NCBI RefSeq assembly: GCF_004345245.1
Contig: NZ_SLUQ01000011.1
Span: 112,578-176,577 of the forward strand
Direction: 5' to 3'
DNA length: 64,000 nucleotides
Source: Rhizobium sp. BK251
GTDB taxonomy: Bacteria > Pseudomonadota > Alphaproteobacteria > Rhizobiales > Rhizobiaceae
Position numbers and translations under genes: made by a program
In this document: positions 44,528-52,652 of the stretch, in pieces
How positions within the stretch are numbered: position 1 is the stretch's first letter
Layout: each line of letters begins with the position of its first letter
Notes under the pieces: generated by a model
Told to the model about the DNA's origin: nothing
What the model saw: only the letters and a program-made list of their open reading frames with translations
Databases searched by the model: none

Positions 44528-44548
44528 TTGTAATTATTAATTTTACAA
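44528..44548. promoter_or_regulatory. AT-rich dyad in the pdxA-like/dehydrogenase divergent promoter
   Basis: Inverted repeat TTGTAA-N9-TTACAA located 22 bases before the dehydrogenase ATG and 54 bases upstream of the PdxA-like gene. Its reverse complement shares 13 consecutive bases with the site at 30301-30320, so it is a candidate operator of the island's GntR protein. Confidence 0.5.
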
Positions 44549-44569
44549 TGTGCAATTGGGAGGTTGGCA

Positions 44570-45484
44570 ATGGCTGAAGGAAAAGAGGGTAGATCAATAG
44601 GTTTCATCGGGCTCGGGCTTATGGGCAGTGCCATGGCCGAAATGCTGATGGCTGATGGTCACGACCTGACCGTCTGGAATCGCGAGACCGAAGTGCTGGC
44701 GGGTTTTGCCGAACGCGGCGCCCGCATCGCGGCCACGCCCGCCGAGGTAACCGTGCACAGCGATATCGTGATGCTCTGCGTATTGGATACACACGCCGTT
44801 GAAGCGGTGACGTTTGGAGCCCGTGGCGTTGTCGAGGCCGGTTCACCTGAAAAGCTTTTGATCGATCACTCGACGACGATGCCGATACCTACAGAGAGCA
44901 TGGCGAAGGAGTTGAAGAAGCGCTGCGGAATGGCATGGGTCGATGCGCCGGTTTCCGGCGGACCTGCCTTTGCGCGAGAACGACGCCTAACCATTATGGC
45001 AGGTGGCGAGGATGCCGCGTTCAACGTCGCAAGGCCGCTCTTTACCTCCTATGCAGCCAATGTCACCCGCATGGGCCTAACCGGCGCCGGCCAGATGACA
45101 AAAGTTATCAATCAGGCCATCAGTGGCGTCAGCTACGTGCTGATGGCCGAGGTCCTGCGTCTGGCAGAGGAAGGCGGCATCGACGCGGAACGTATTCCGG
45201 AATGTCTCGCCGGCGGTCATGCCGATAGCACCATGCTACACTACGCTTATCCCAAAATGCTTGAGCGCGCCTTCCTCCCACCCGCCAGCAGGGCGAGCCA
45301 GATGCTTAAGGATCTTCAAAATGTGACGAGCGAAGCCAGGCGACTGGGTCTCGATCTGCTGCTGGTAGAAGCAGCCCGGCAACGGTTCAGCACCTATGTC
45401 GAGAAAGGCAATGGCGAGCGTGAGACCGCCTCGATCTACCAGAGTTATCTCGACGATCTCGTTGCGGACAAGGATGTCCGTTAG
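44570..45484 (+). CDS. NAD(P)-dependent beta-hydroxyacid dehydrogenase (3-hydroxyisobutyrate family)
   Basis: 304 residues. GFIGLGLMGSAMAEML (nucleotide-binding GxGxxG), substrate signature DAPVSGGPAFARERRLTIMAGG, catalytic Lys in GAGQMTKVINQA, and the KD pair in ASQMLKDLQNV. The family covers tartronate semialdehyde reductase, threonate/erythronate dehydrogenases and others. GGGAGG lies 6 bases before ATG 44570. Divergent from the PdxA-like gene; such pairs typically belong to four-carbon sugar-acid pathways. Confidence 0.87.
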   Translation: MAEGKEGRSIGFIGLGLMGSAMAEMLMADGHDLTVWNRETEVLAGFAERGARIAATPAEVTVHSDIVMLCVLDTHAVEAVTFGARGVVEAGSPEKLLIDHSTTMPIPTESMAKELKKRCGMAWVDAPVSGGPAFARERRLTIMAGGEDAAFNVARPLFTSYAANVTRMGLTGAGQMTKVINQAISGVSYVLMAEVLRLAEEGGIDAERIPECLAGGHADSTMLHYAYPKMLERAFLPPASRASQMLKDLQNVTSEARRLGLDLLLVEAARQRFSTYVEKGNGERETASIYQSYLDDLVADKDVR

Positions 45485-45540
45485 CCTAAAAGCCGCACCC
45501 GTCCGACGATCAAACGGGTCCGGTTGACCGACTCCCCGCA

Positions 45541-46266
45541 CTACCAGGGGCGCTCTTCCAATTCCACGGTCTTGTCAAAGGCCATGCCGAGTTTGTCGTA
45601 AAAGGCACGCCGCTGTCGACGGTCCTTGTCCTGCACCAGCCAGGCGCGCTTCGCTATTTCCTCCGCGTGCGCCTGTGGAACGACGACGACCCCATCGTCG
45701 TCGGCGATAATTCCGTCCCCGTTGTTGACAAGTACACCGCCGCAATTGATGGGCTGGTTGACCGACGCCAGGATGAGCCGGCCGGCCATGTGCCGCATGG
45801 AGCGCACCGCAGAGAAAACCGGCGAGCCCTGCCCGATGCACTCGCCACTATCGCGGCAAGCGCCATCGATGACGAAACCCACGGTGCCTTTGACCTTCGC
45901 GTCGAGCACATTGTTGGAACCCAATAGCCCACAGCGAGACTGCTTCGTGTCGATGACCTGCACCTCGTCGACCGCTCCCATCGGATGCCCGCCGCTCCAT
46001 AGCGCGTCAGGCGCAGCCTTGCCATCTGGCCCCTTCTTGTATTGGCGCTCGTCGAACTCTTCGTAAGCGAGGCTTGGAAGAGGATTGTTGATGACCCGGT
46101 ACTCGGCCGTGGAAGCGATACCGGCAAAGAAGACACCCGGAAATAGTGGCCGGATGCGTGGATCCATTTCGTATGTATTCATGAGACCGAGCGAATCGAG
46201 TGCATCGGTCACGTCGGAAGTCCGGACTTTTCGCAGTATTTCGAGTGTTTCCTTACTGATACTCAA
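45541..46266 (-). CDS. RraA-like aldolase/demethylmenaquinone methyltransferase family protein
   Basis: 241 residues from the TTG at 46266 (AGGAGGAG 8 bases ahead); the frame opens further upstream at 46410, but only over unconserved sequence. Core features of RraA/HMG-aldolase proteins: SDVTDALDSLGLMN, GFVIDGACRDSG (Arg/Asp metal and substrate site), PINCGGVLVNNGDGIIADDDGVVVVPQ. Catabolic members split 4-hydroxy-4-methyl-2-oxoglutarate or related keto acids to pyruvate. The context of sugar-acid enzymes makes an aldolase role likelier than RNase regulation. Confidence 0.85.
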   Translation of the reverse strand: MSISKETLEILRKVRTSDVTDALDSLGLMNTYEMDPRIRPLFPGVFFAGIASTAEYRVINNPLPSLAYEEFDERQYKKGPDGKAAPDALWSGGHPMGAVDEVQVIDTKQSRCGLLGSNNVLDAKVKGTVGFVIDGACRDSGECIGQGSPVFSAVRSMRHMAGRLILASVNQPINCGGVLVNNGDGIIADDDGVVVVPQAHAEEIAKRAWLVQDKDRRQRRAFYDKLGMAFDKTVELEERPW

Positions 46267-46337
46267 GGGAATCTCCTCCTCATTATGCCTCAGGTCACAG
46301 CATGTGGTGTAGGCTCGCATGTGCCAGAGCATCCATT

Positions 46338-46366
46338 CAACTAGCGTTTTCCAAGTCATGGTATAG
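46338..46366. promoter_or_regulatory. 29-bp motif copy B, upstream of the RraA-like gene
   Basis: CAACTAGCGTTTTCCAA, seven variable bases, TATAG; one mismatch in the 17-base block compared with 37634-37662. TATAGC also forms a dyad with GCTATA at 46373-46378. About 70 bases before the RraA-like start. Confidence 0.5.
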
Positions 46367-46662
46367 CTCGGCGCTATAACAGGCCGGAGAGACATAGAAT
46401 TTGCTCGCACTCGGCCGATTCAGTTGCCGTGCAAACCTCGGTGAAATTGGTCCTCGCGTAGTTCTGCGATGTCTTCCGGGATTTTCAAACGTTAAAGGCC
46501 ACCACTCCGATCAGTCAGCCCCTCTTGCTGCCGCTGATATCTGGCCGACTGTCCGATCTGGCGCGACCTGAAGGAAATTATCGCTGAAGGGGATCATCAG
46601 GGACCTCCGTTTCGACAATCGACGGCTGGGACGCGTATTTATCATCATGGCTGTCGGAACGC
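46367..46662. other. Stretch without a recognisable gene
   Basis: About 300 bases between the island promoter and the IS6 transposase remnant. Possibly the eroded 5' part of that element; nothing specific identified. Confidence 0.4.
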
Positions 46663-47000
46663 TGCAATCGCCGCAAGTATGCGGTCACCGGAAAATGGTT
46701 CGCCGCGAAGGCGTACACCAAGGTTCGGCGCCAACGGATTATCTTTCGCGCCGTCGACAGCAGTAGTGACAAAGTCGATTTCTGGTTTAGCGCACGGGAA
46801 TTTGGGGGCTGCCAATGCTTTCTGAGGAAAGCGTTCGCCGGCATGGCCAGCCCAAACGCCTCGTCATTGACGGCAGCCAGACCAACCGGGAAGCGATCGT
46901 TGTGACACAACAAGCCGCCTTCAGGATCGGTCTTGCCTCAGAGCTGAACTGGCTCGCTTTGCCACGTCCGTGAATTTGGCCACACGGTCCGCCAGTTTGC
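46663..47000 (+). mobile_element. Decayed IS6-family (IS26-like) transposase
   Basis: Translation of the plus strand gives TGKWFAAKAYTKVRR, then FRAVDSSSDKVDFWFSARE and CFLRKAFAG, matching the catalytic core of IS6-family transposases (DETYIKV...YRAVD...DFxLTAxRD...RFLRKA). After a frameshift near 46840 the next block reads VIDGSQTNREAI, again IS6. The first catalytic Asp-Glu is replaced (AAKAY for DETY), and stops and frame changes follow, so the element is dead. No inverted repeats were identified. Confidence 0.7.
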
Positions 47001-47007
47001 TCGGCAA

Positions 47008-48768
47008 CTATCGCGTCAACATTGATTTCGTTCGGGCTGATGGATTGCGCTGCGTCAATGGCAATCCGGCATCGTAGACCCGCGCGACAAGACTTTCGGT
47101 GACAGACGCGTCCGCATAGGTTTCTTGCATCCGTATATAAACTGACGACAGACCAGGGTCGAGGCAAAGCGCTTGCCGTACCAAGAGCTCGGCCTTTCCG
47201 ACATCGCCGCGGGCGACGCTTGCTGCGATCTGGTATAGAAGAGTGCGCCTAGTCTGGAAGGGCAGTGTCTGAGCCACGCGCATCAAATCTTCGAAACGTT
47301 CCAGCGCATAGAGAGCCGCCACCCGCTCTTCGGTGATCCAGACAGGCAGGAATGGATCGAGCGTCTCGGCACGATCAAGCATCTCCAGGGCATGTTCAGG
47401 CTCGCCGTCGTAGACATAGAACGCAGCGCTTCGCCCGAGTATATAGGCGTCATTCGGAGCCAGTTCCTGAGCACGGATATGATGGTAACGCGCCGAAACG
47501 AAGTCACCTGATTTCATCTTTATAGCGCCCATGATGCGATGGGCGGCCGGGTCGGTCGGGTCGAGGGCCAGCGCGTGCGCAACCTGCTGTTCGGCCTTCT
47601 GGAGATCAAAGCTTGGCAAATTGCTCCACGAGCAGACATGCATTGCAAATGGACGACCGAAACCGGGGTCGGCGGTCATTGACCGCTCGAACCAGGACAT
47701 TGCCTCGTGTATGTGAGTATCTGACACGCCAGTTAGGCGGTGATGATCAAGTCCGCGCAGATAATACTCATAGGCTGTCATATTCTCCGGTCGCTTCAAC
47801 CGTGCCGCCGCAAGTTCGGACTGTTCCACCTGGCCGGACACGGTCGCAGCAACGCGCGCGATGATTTCGTCCATGACGTCAAGCAATTCGCGAAACGGAC
47901 GCTTGATACGATCGGACCAAATGACGAGGCCCTCCCCGGTTTCCATCAGCGAGATGTTCAGCCGAAGGTCGTCTCCGGATTGTCGGATTGAGCCGCTAAC
48001 AACGTAACCTACGCCAAGAAGGCGGCCGACCTCTACGGGATCCTTGGTCGTCAGCGCTGTCGCCGCAGAACGGGAACTTACGAACAGTCGCTTGAGGCGG
48101 CTGAGTTCGAGCGTCAGATCGTCCGTAATGCCTTGAGCGAGAAAACACTGATCCGTGATGGCGCCCGGCGCTACATCGAATTGCGCCACCGCGATCGAAT
48201 TGCTTCGAGGAGACTGGGCAACATTAGGCACGGAACGCGTCGGAGCGAACTGAAAGACGTGACGGTCGACGAGTTCAGTGACGCGGTAAATCCGGATCGG
48301 CTCGAAAATACCCTTAAGCCGCCGTTCTCCGACGTCTTCGAAACCACACGGTGAGATCCGTCGGACCTGATCGTAAAGCAGCCCCGAAACGTCGATGGCG
48401 CCCGCTGGCGCCGACGCCTCGATGCGCGCGGCGATGTTTACCCCATCGCCTCGCAGGTCCGAGCCCACTACGACGACATCGGCGACGTGAAGGCCGAACC
48501 GCATGTCGTCGCCGCTCGATCCAGGAAGGGCAGCGATTTCGGCACGCGCCTCGATGGCCGACCTAAGTGCATTGACCGGGCTACTGAACTCGGCGAGCAG
48601 GCCGTCACCTGCGGTACCGAAGACACGCCCGTCATGGCGCTGGACGATCATACGGACCGTGTCGAGGATGGTGTCAATGCGAGTAATCGCTCCTTCCTCG
48701 TCCGTCTCCATCGCAGGGGTAGAGCCGACGAAATCCCCAACCATGATTACAGCCAGCTTGCGCTGCAT
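47008..48768 (-). CDS. Class III adenylate/guanylate cyclase with C-terminal TPR repeats
   Basis: 586 residues. An N-terminal cyclase domain (residues about 5-165) has the metal Asp in MVGDFVGST, FGTAGDGLLAEF and the transition-state Asn/Arg in GVNIAARIEA. A middle region (about 190-310: SIAVAQFDV ... VGYVVSGSIRQSGDDLRLNISLMETGEG) is the conserved TolB-like fold often linked to these cyclases. Tetratricopeptide repeats fill the rest (LGSD...LDP repeats: ALALDPTDPAAHRIMGAIKMKSGD, RAETLDPFLPVW). Cytoplasmic. AGGAGG lies before ATG 48768. Makes cAMP or cGMP; this architecture is abundant in rhizobia. Confidence 0.9.
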   Translation of the reverse strand: MQRKLAVIMVGDFVGSTPAMETDEEGAITRIDTILDTVRMIVQRHDGRVFGTAGDGLLAEFSSPVNALRSAIEARAEIAALPGSSGDDMRFGLHVADVVVVGSDLRGDGVNIAARIEASAPAGAIDVSGLLYDQVRRISPCGFEDVGERRLKGIFEPIRIYRVTELVDRHVFQFAPTRSVPNVAQSPRSNSIAVAQFDVAPGAITDQCFLAQGITDDLTLELSRLKRLFVSSRSAATALTTKDPVEVGRLLGVGYVVSGSIRQSGDDLRLNISLMETGEGLVIWSDRIKRPFRELLDVMDEIIARVAATVSGQVEQSELAAARLKRPENMTAYEYYLRGLDHHRLTGVSDTHIHEAMSWFERSMTADPGFGRPFAMHVCSWSNLPSFDLQKAEQQVAHALALDPTDPAAHRIMGAIKMKSGDFVSARYHHIRAQELAPNDAYILGRSAAFYVYDGEPEHALEMLDRAETLDPFLPVWITEERVAALYALERFEDLMRVAQTLPFQTRRTLLYQIAASVARGDVGKAELLVRQALCLDPGLSSVYIRMQETYADASVTESLVARVYDAGLPLTQRNPSARTKSMLTR

Positions 48769-49480
48769 CTCGACCTCCTGCAGAGGTGCACGTGTGGCGT
48801 TCAATGTAGCACATTCGCAGGCCCCGGTGCTTTACAAATGGCGGCGATGGCCAAGTGGTTGCTATCGGCCATTTAGGGCAAGGTAGCTGCGGGCAAAATC
48901 ATTGACGAAGCGGATATTCAGCCACGAACTGACCACACCGACGTCAACGGAGCAAACCATCCTGAGCGTACAGAAAAGCGCGTCGAACTCGCCGACCGGT
49001 TCCCCATCTTCCCGCGATGGAGACGCTGGCGTCGTCCGGGTCGCGCCGACCATGCCGCGATCGAGTGCGAGCACCGTGATGCCGCGCGAATTCGTCGTAA
49101 TGCGGCTGCGAGCCTCAGTGAAGGGGCGGCGGGCCTGCCCCACATAACAGCGACGCGGGCGAAACGGAACCCCAAGGCAGCCACGCTCCCATTTTCGATA
49201 ACATACCTAGACGCAAAGGTGATCGGGCGGACGGCGACGCTCCGCCTTGCCTGGTTCATTGCGGAGCGTCGCCGCTTTCCTTCGATTCGTGCACCTCATG
49301 CCTTTTGTACGCGGCCAGCGGATATCGACAAGAACGGCGTGCGGCTTGTCGTTGTGGTCGGGATCGGCAGCACGGCCGCCTTTCTCGACACAGCGGCAGC
49401 CAGGATGCGGCGTGCCCCAGAGATTTGGCTGTCGCGGGTTGGCCTTGCGTGCGGTTTTCGCCTGTTATCGATAATCGGCG
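48769..49480. other. Intergenic stretch without a convincing gene
   Basis: About 710 bases. Short frames exist on both strands (for example 48862-49143 minus and 49219-49488 plus), but neither has family resemblance, a good ribosome site or consistent codon use. Probably eroded sequence. Confidence 0.4.
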
Positions 49481-49506
49481 GGAACTGAAGAAGCTGCGTG
49501 GGCGTT
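49481..49506 (+). promoter_or_regulatory. Consensus EcfG promoter for the DUF982 pair
   Basis: GGAAC-N17-CGTT, exact consensus (-35 at 49481-49485, -10 at 49503-49506), 30 bases before the ATG at 49537. Confidence 0.75.
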
Positions 49507-49536
49507 AATTCGCAACGCGAGCGCAGGAGGAGGACC

Positions 49537-49785
49537 ATGACAGGCGCGCTTACATTTCGCGCCGTGCGGCTCGCGCTGCATGGCCTCGGCGGGTACCGGA
49601 CCGTCCAGACGGTCGAGGATGCCGCCGAGTGCCTGCTTAATCATTGGCCGACACATAAGGGGCGTGTCTACGACGCTGCATGCGAGATCATTCTTGGAGC
49701 CCTGAACGGCCAGTATACCGCAGAAGCTGCCCGCGCCGCCCTCATCACAGCGGCCGACGAAGCGACCATCGAGATTATCGAATAA
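49537..49785 (+). CDS. DUF982 family protein
   Basis: 82 residues: FRAVRLALHGLGGYRTVQTVEDAAECLLNHWPTHKGRVYDAACEIILGALNGQYTAEAARAALITAADEATI. The family core (AAECLLNHWP; EAARAALITAADEA) is clear. GGAGGAGGACC lies before the ATG, and a consensus EcfG promoter is 30 bases upstream, so it is expected to be made in stationary phase or stress. Function unknown. Followed by a second DUF982 gene. Confidence 0.8.
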   Translation: MTGALTFRAVRLALHGLGGYRTVQTVEDAAECLLNHWPTHKGRVYDAACEIILGALNGQYTAEAARAALITAADEATIEIIE

Positions 49786-49813
49786 GCGGAATTTGTTAGG
49801 CGACGACCTTCCA

Positions 49814-50080
49814 ATGCATCAGATCACAGATCAAATGTCGGAGAAGTGGTGGCGATACCCCGTCATTATCTTTCTTGCCGATGGCACCAATATCAAGATT
49901 GATACCAGTAGAGCAGCATTCAATTTCCTTTGGGATCGGTGGCCAGCCGAGGACGGCCCGCTGCGGGAAGTGGCCCTGCAAGCCTGCTTCGATCACTCGA
50001 AGGGCTCTACTACCCAGGATCGAGCCAGGGTTGCGTTTGTAGAGGCCTGCAGCGAAGCGAAGCTGATTTTCGTGGCTTAG
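49814..50080 (+). CDS. DUF982 family protein
   Basis: About 88 residues from ATG 49814 (an in-frame ATG-like start at 49793 adds seven codons): YPVIIFLADGTNIKIDTSRAAFNFLWDRWPAEDGPLREVALQACFDHSKGSTTQDRARVAFVEACSEAKL. The family hallmarks are the AxxFLWDRWP core and ARVAFVEAC end. It lies 28 bases after the previous DUF982 gene, probably cotranscribed from the same stress promoter. Confidence 0.78.
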   Translation: MHQITDQMSEKWWRYPVIIFLADGTNIKIDTSRAAFNFLWDRWPAEDGPLREVALQACFDHSKGSTTQDRARVAFVEACSEAKLIFVA

Positions 50081-50295
50081 CCCGTTTTGCTTTCATATTT
50101 GGGTGCTCGCGGGCCGCACTACTTCAGTGCGACGCAGGCATTTCACCATTCTGCCTCCGCGCCCCCAATGGCGCACGCCCGTGCACATGGCGGAGCGTGC
50201 AACAAAGAGGCGGCCAGCGAAACGACAGCGGGTTCGGAGCGCTCCTCAACTCGCAATTATTGCAATGCGTTTTGCCTGCCTGCGAGTGCTACCTG

Positions 50296-50631
50296 CTAGA
50301 AGTTAAAATAGATGGCAACTCCCGACCGCCGGTACGGGTAGTAGCCAGGATAACCGCCATAGTATCGAGGATACCCATAGTACCTCGGATAACCGCGGTA
50401 CCCGTATTGCCGAGGGTAGCAGCCGCGGTAATAGCGGCAGGAACGCCAAGCATACCGCCGATCCCAGTGGCGATTCCCGTTCCAACGACCATTGTGCCGA
50501 TTTTTGACCTGTTCGACGGAGCCGATTTGTGCTTGCTCAGGTCTAGGCACGAACATTGGCGCGGCATTTAGCGGTAGGGCGAAAAACGCTGCCAAAACTA
50601 CGGGTGTGAGGGCGGATAAGAGCTTTTTCAT
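50296..50631 (-). CDS. Small secreted Tyr/Arg/Gly-rich protein
   Basis: 111 residues. Signal peptide MKKLLSALTPVVLAAFFALPLNA, then a low-complexity basic region made of repeated YYGY/PRYYG/YRGY units (about residues 64-106) ending RSGVAIYFNF. Exported to the periplasm or surface. Similar small proteins are common in rhizobia but have no known function. AGGAGG lies before the ATG (50631). Confidence 0.7.
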   Translation of the reverse strand: MKKLLSALTPVVLAAFFALPLNAAPMFVPRPEQAQIGSVEQVKNRHNGRWNGNRHWDRRYAWRSCRYYRGCYPRQYGYRGYPRYYGYPRYYGGYPGYYPYRRSGVAIYFNF

Positions 50632-50946
50632 CGGGACTCCTCCTCGCTAACCATCACATTGAACCTCTGAGCCTGAACCGCTGATGAACACTTCTTGCTT
50701 TTTGCGGAGTTCTGAATGTGTTTCGCCATGACAACTATCTCCACAGCAAAATCTGGTGGTTCTCTGCTAGTTTTCTCGCTGGTGCGCACCTGCTGTGTGG
50801 ATGGGTATCCGCCGCTAAATAACCGCAACGTCCAGAACCGCGCAGTTGAAAGCGGCATCGACGTGGGACATTCCTGTAGGCTCCGCGGCTGCGGGCGATG
50901 GCGCAGCTTTTGTGAGCGCCACGTGTACTCCGGTCCTACTTCGCAG
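50632..50946. other. Intergenic stretch, nothing recognised
   Basis: About 315 bases between the Tyr-rich protein gene and the EcfG promoter of the next DUF982 gene; no supported coding sequence, RNA or repeat. Confidence 0.4.
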
Positions 50947-50972
50947 GGAACAATCAACCCGCATCGTTCGTT
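50947..50972 (+). promoter_or_regulatory. Consensus EcfG promoter for a DUF982 gene
   Basis: GGAAC-N17-CGTT, exact consensus (-35 at 50947-50951, -10 at 50969-50972), 54 bases before the ATG at 51027. Confidence 0.7.
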
Positions 50973-51026
50973 CTATGGTGTTACCACCAACAAAAGATGG
51001 CGTGGTTCGCCGGGAGGAAATCCACC

Positions 51027-51341
51027 ATGGACACACGATGGCGCTCGCCGGTCGTGCTTAAATGCACGGAAGCCGCCGAAATTATCACGATAACAGGTCC
51101 CCGCGAGGCTCTTGTGTTGCTGGCCTGCAAGTGGCCGGCCCCCCACGATGAAAGCTTCTTTGCGGCTATGCAGGCGTGTTCGGAGGCCCTCGGACGTCCT
51201 GAGGCTAGCGAACGAGCACGAACGGCCCTATTAGCTGCCGCCAGCGACGCCGGGTTCCCCAGCGAGGAAGATGGCGCCATCCGCCTTCCTGGCAAGAAGG
51301 TCAATCCCGCGGATCACCACTCGTACAGGCCCGAGGTATAA
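51027..51341 (+). CDS. DUF982 family protein
   Basis: 104 residues: WRSPVVLKCTEAAEIITITGPREALVLLACKWPAPHDESFFAAMQACSEALGRPEASERARTALLAAASDAGF plus a short tail. GGAGGAAATCCACC precedes ATG 51027 (an upstream start at 50997 is in frame). Carries its own consensus EcfG promoter. Function unknown; one of five copies. Confidence 0.8.
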   Translation: MDTRWRSPVVLKCTEAAEIITITGPREALVLLACKWPAPHDESFFAAMQACSEALGRPEASERARTALLAAASDAGFPSEEDGAIRLPGKKVNPADHHSYRPEV

Positions 51342-51789
51342 GTCAGGGAAGGTTTGTTGCGGGCAAGCCGTGGCTTGCACGGATCGCAATCGAGATAGAT
51401 GGTGGTCCCATGCGATCGATCTCGAATACGAAGGAGGCCGCTGGTCAGCTCCTATATCATTGACCGCCTTCTGGGAGAAACGCGCGATTGCACGCCCTTG
51501 AGATCTGTAGAGATGTGATCAAGGGGCGCCCGGGCCAAGACGTGGCGCGTGCCTCCTATATAGCCGCCGCGCGCGGCACGGATACTTGTCGGTTGACAAT
51601 GCGATGCGACTGAAGGAGTTCGATGTTGGGCACGATCACGTTTGCAAGGCCTTCGCCCTACGGGACCATCAACAACTGCCGAAGCCTATCGACATCCTTT
51701 GGCCCGAAGATGGCGACCACGATCTGAAACCAAGGAAAAGAGATCTGGGGATTTCCATCGCAGGATCGTCGCCGAGGCCTTCGACAGCG
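51342..51789. other. Intergenic stretch, nothing recognised
   Basis: About 450 bases of low-quality frames between the DUF982 gene and the small membrane frame; no gene supported. Confidence 0.4.
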
Positions 51790-51978
51790 TCAGTTGGCTT
51801 TGTTACCGCGGTTGCGATAGTCTTCGAACGTTCTGGTCAGTGTTCCGTAAGCGGTGGTTTCTTCGCACATCGACCAAGCGCGGTAGGCCTTTCCGAAAAC
51901 CACCGCTGCAACATTGACGGCAATGATGGGCCACAAGTGGGCGTAGTGGTCGACCTCACGATTGATCCCACGAAACAA
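51790..51978 (-). CDS. Possible small membrane protein
   Basis: 62 residues beginning with TTG, overlapping the end of the nucleotidyltransferase gene by 23 bases. A hydrophobic stretch (HLWPIIAVNVAAVVFGKAY) suggests one membrane segment; the remainder is polar. No family known and no strong ribosome site, so it may be a chance frame or the tail of a longer damaged gene. Confidence 0.3.
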   Translation of the reverse strand: MFRGINREVDHYAHLWPIIAVNVAAVVFGKAYRAWSMCEETTAYGTLTRTFEDYRNRGNKAN

Positions 51979-52537
51979 CGCTTAGATCAGGCCAGCGGGT
52001 AAGCCACTTCGAGACCTTTGCAGCGTAGATATCGCGTGTGATTTGCCTCTTATTTGCTCTGACGACACCAGCAAATAGATCAACGAAACCAAACGCTGCG
52101 TATATCTCTGTCCCACGTCCTGCCCGGCGCATACCTATTGCCGTTGAGGTCGTTGGAAAAGTGTCTATGGCCTCTCTTAAAGAGGAGTAAGGCGGTATTG
52201 GATGGCCGAACTTTGTCTCATACCATAGGTGGACCCGCGCTTCATTTTTCACGTCAATCCAGATCGGAAGATCCGGAAATAGTTCTCGAATACGCTTCCC
52301 CTGCTTCTGCTCACTTTCCTCCGTCAGATCATCTGGATCGAAGTAGACTAGATCCATGTCCGATACGCCATGTTCCGGACTGAACCCAAAACGCGCATTC
52401 CAGATCGTCTGCGCAAGACAGCCCGCAACCAGCCAACAGTCAGGTAGGTTTAGGCGCTCCCATGCATTCCAGACAGTGCGGATGGCGGGGTTCTCCAGCA
52501 CGAAAGCTTCAAATGTGGTTGTATCAGCAGTATCCAT
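51956..52537 (-). CDS. Nucleotidyltransferase-family protein (DUF925 type)
   Basis: 193 residues. The nucleotidyltransferase-like core WLVAGCLAQTIWNARFGFSPEHGVSDMDLVYFDPDD has the conserved (D)MD metal pair and an LTEESE region; YPHLWYETKFGHPIPPYSS-like tail features are typical of the group. GGGAGA precedes ATG 52537. Proteins of this family are conserved across proteobacteria, but substrate and role are not known. The upstream IS66 remnant marks a nearby breakpoint. Confidence 0.8.
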   Translation of the reverse strand: MDTADTTTFEAFVLENPAIRTVWNAWERLNLPDCWLVAGCLAQTIWNARFGFSPEHGVSDMDLVYFDPDDLTEESEQKQGKRIRELFPDLPIWIDVKNEARVHLWYETKFGHPIPPYSSLREAIDTFPTTSTAIGMRRAGRGTEIYAAFGFVDLFAGVVRANKRQITRDIYAAKVSKWLTRWPDLSVVSWDQS

Positions 52538-52652
52538 AATGTTCTCCCTATTTGCCGTTTTCGATTGCAGCAAGAGTGGTATGACACTGGAACAAAATTC
52601 GGCGGCTCTGGGCCGACTGCAGACTTCAACCGTTTGTCCGCCGCGAATAACT

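Noticed and set aside
48862..49143. 93-codon minus-strand frame and an overlapping 89-codon plus-strand frame at 49219-49488
   Set aside because: No family match, weak starts and conflicting frames; probably chance in eroded DNA.
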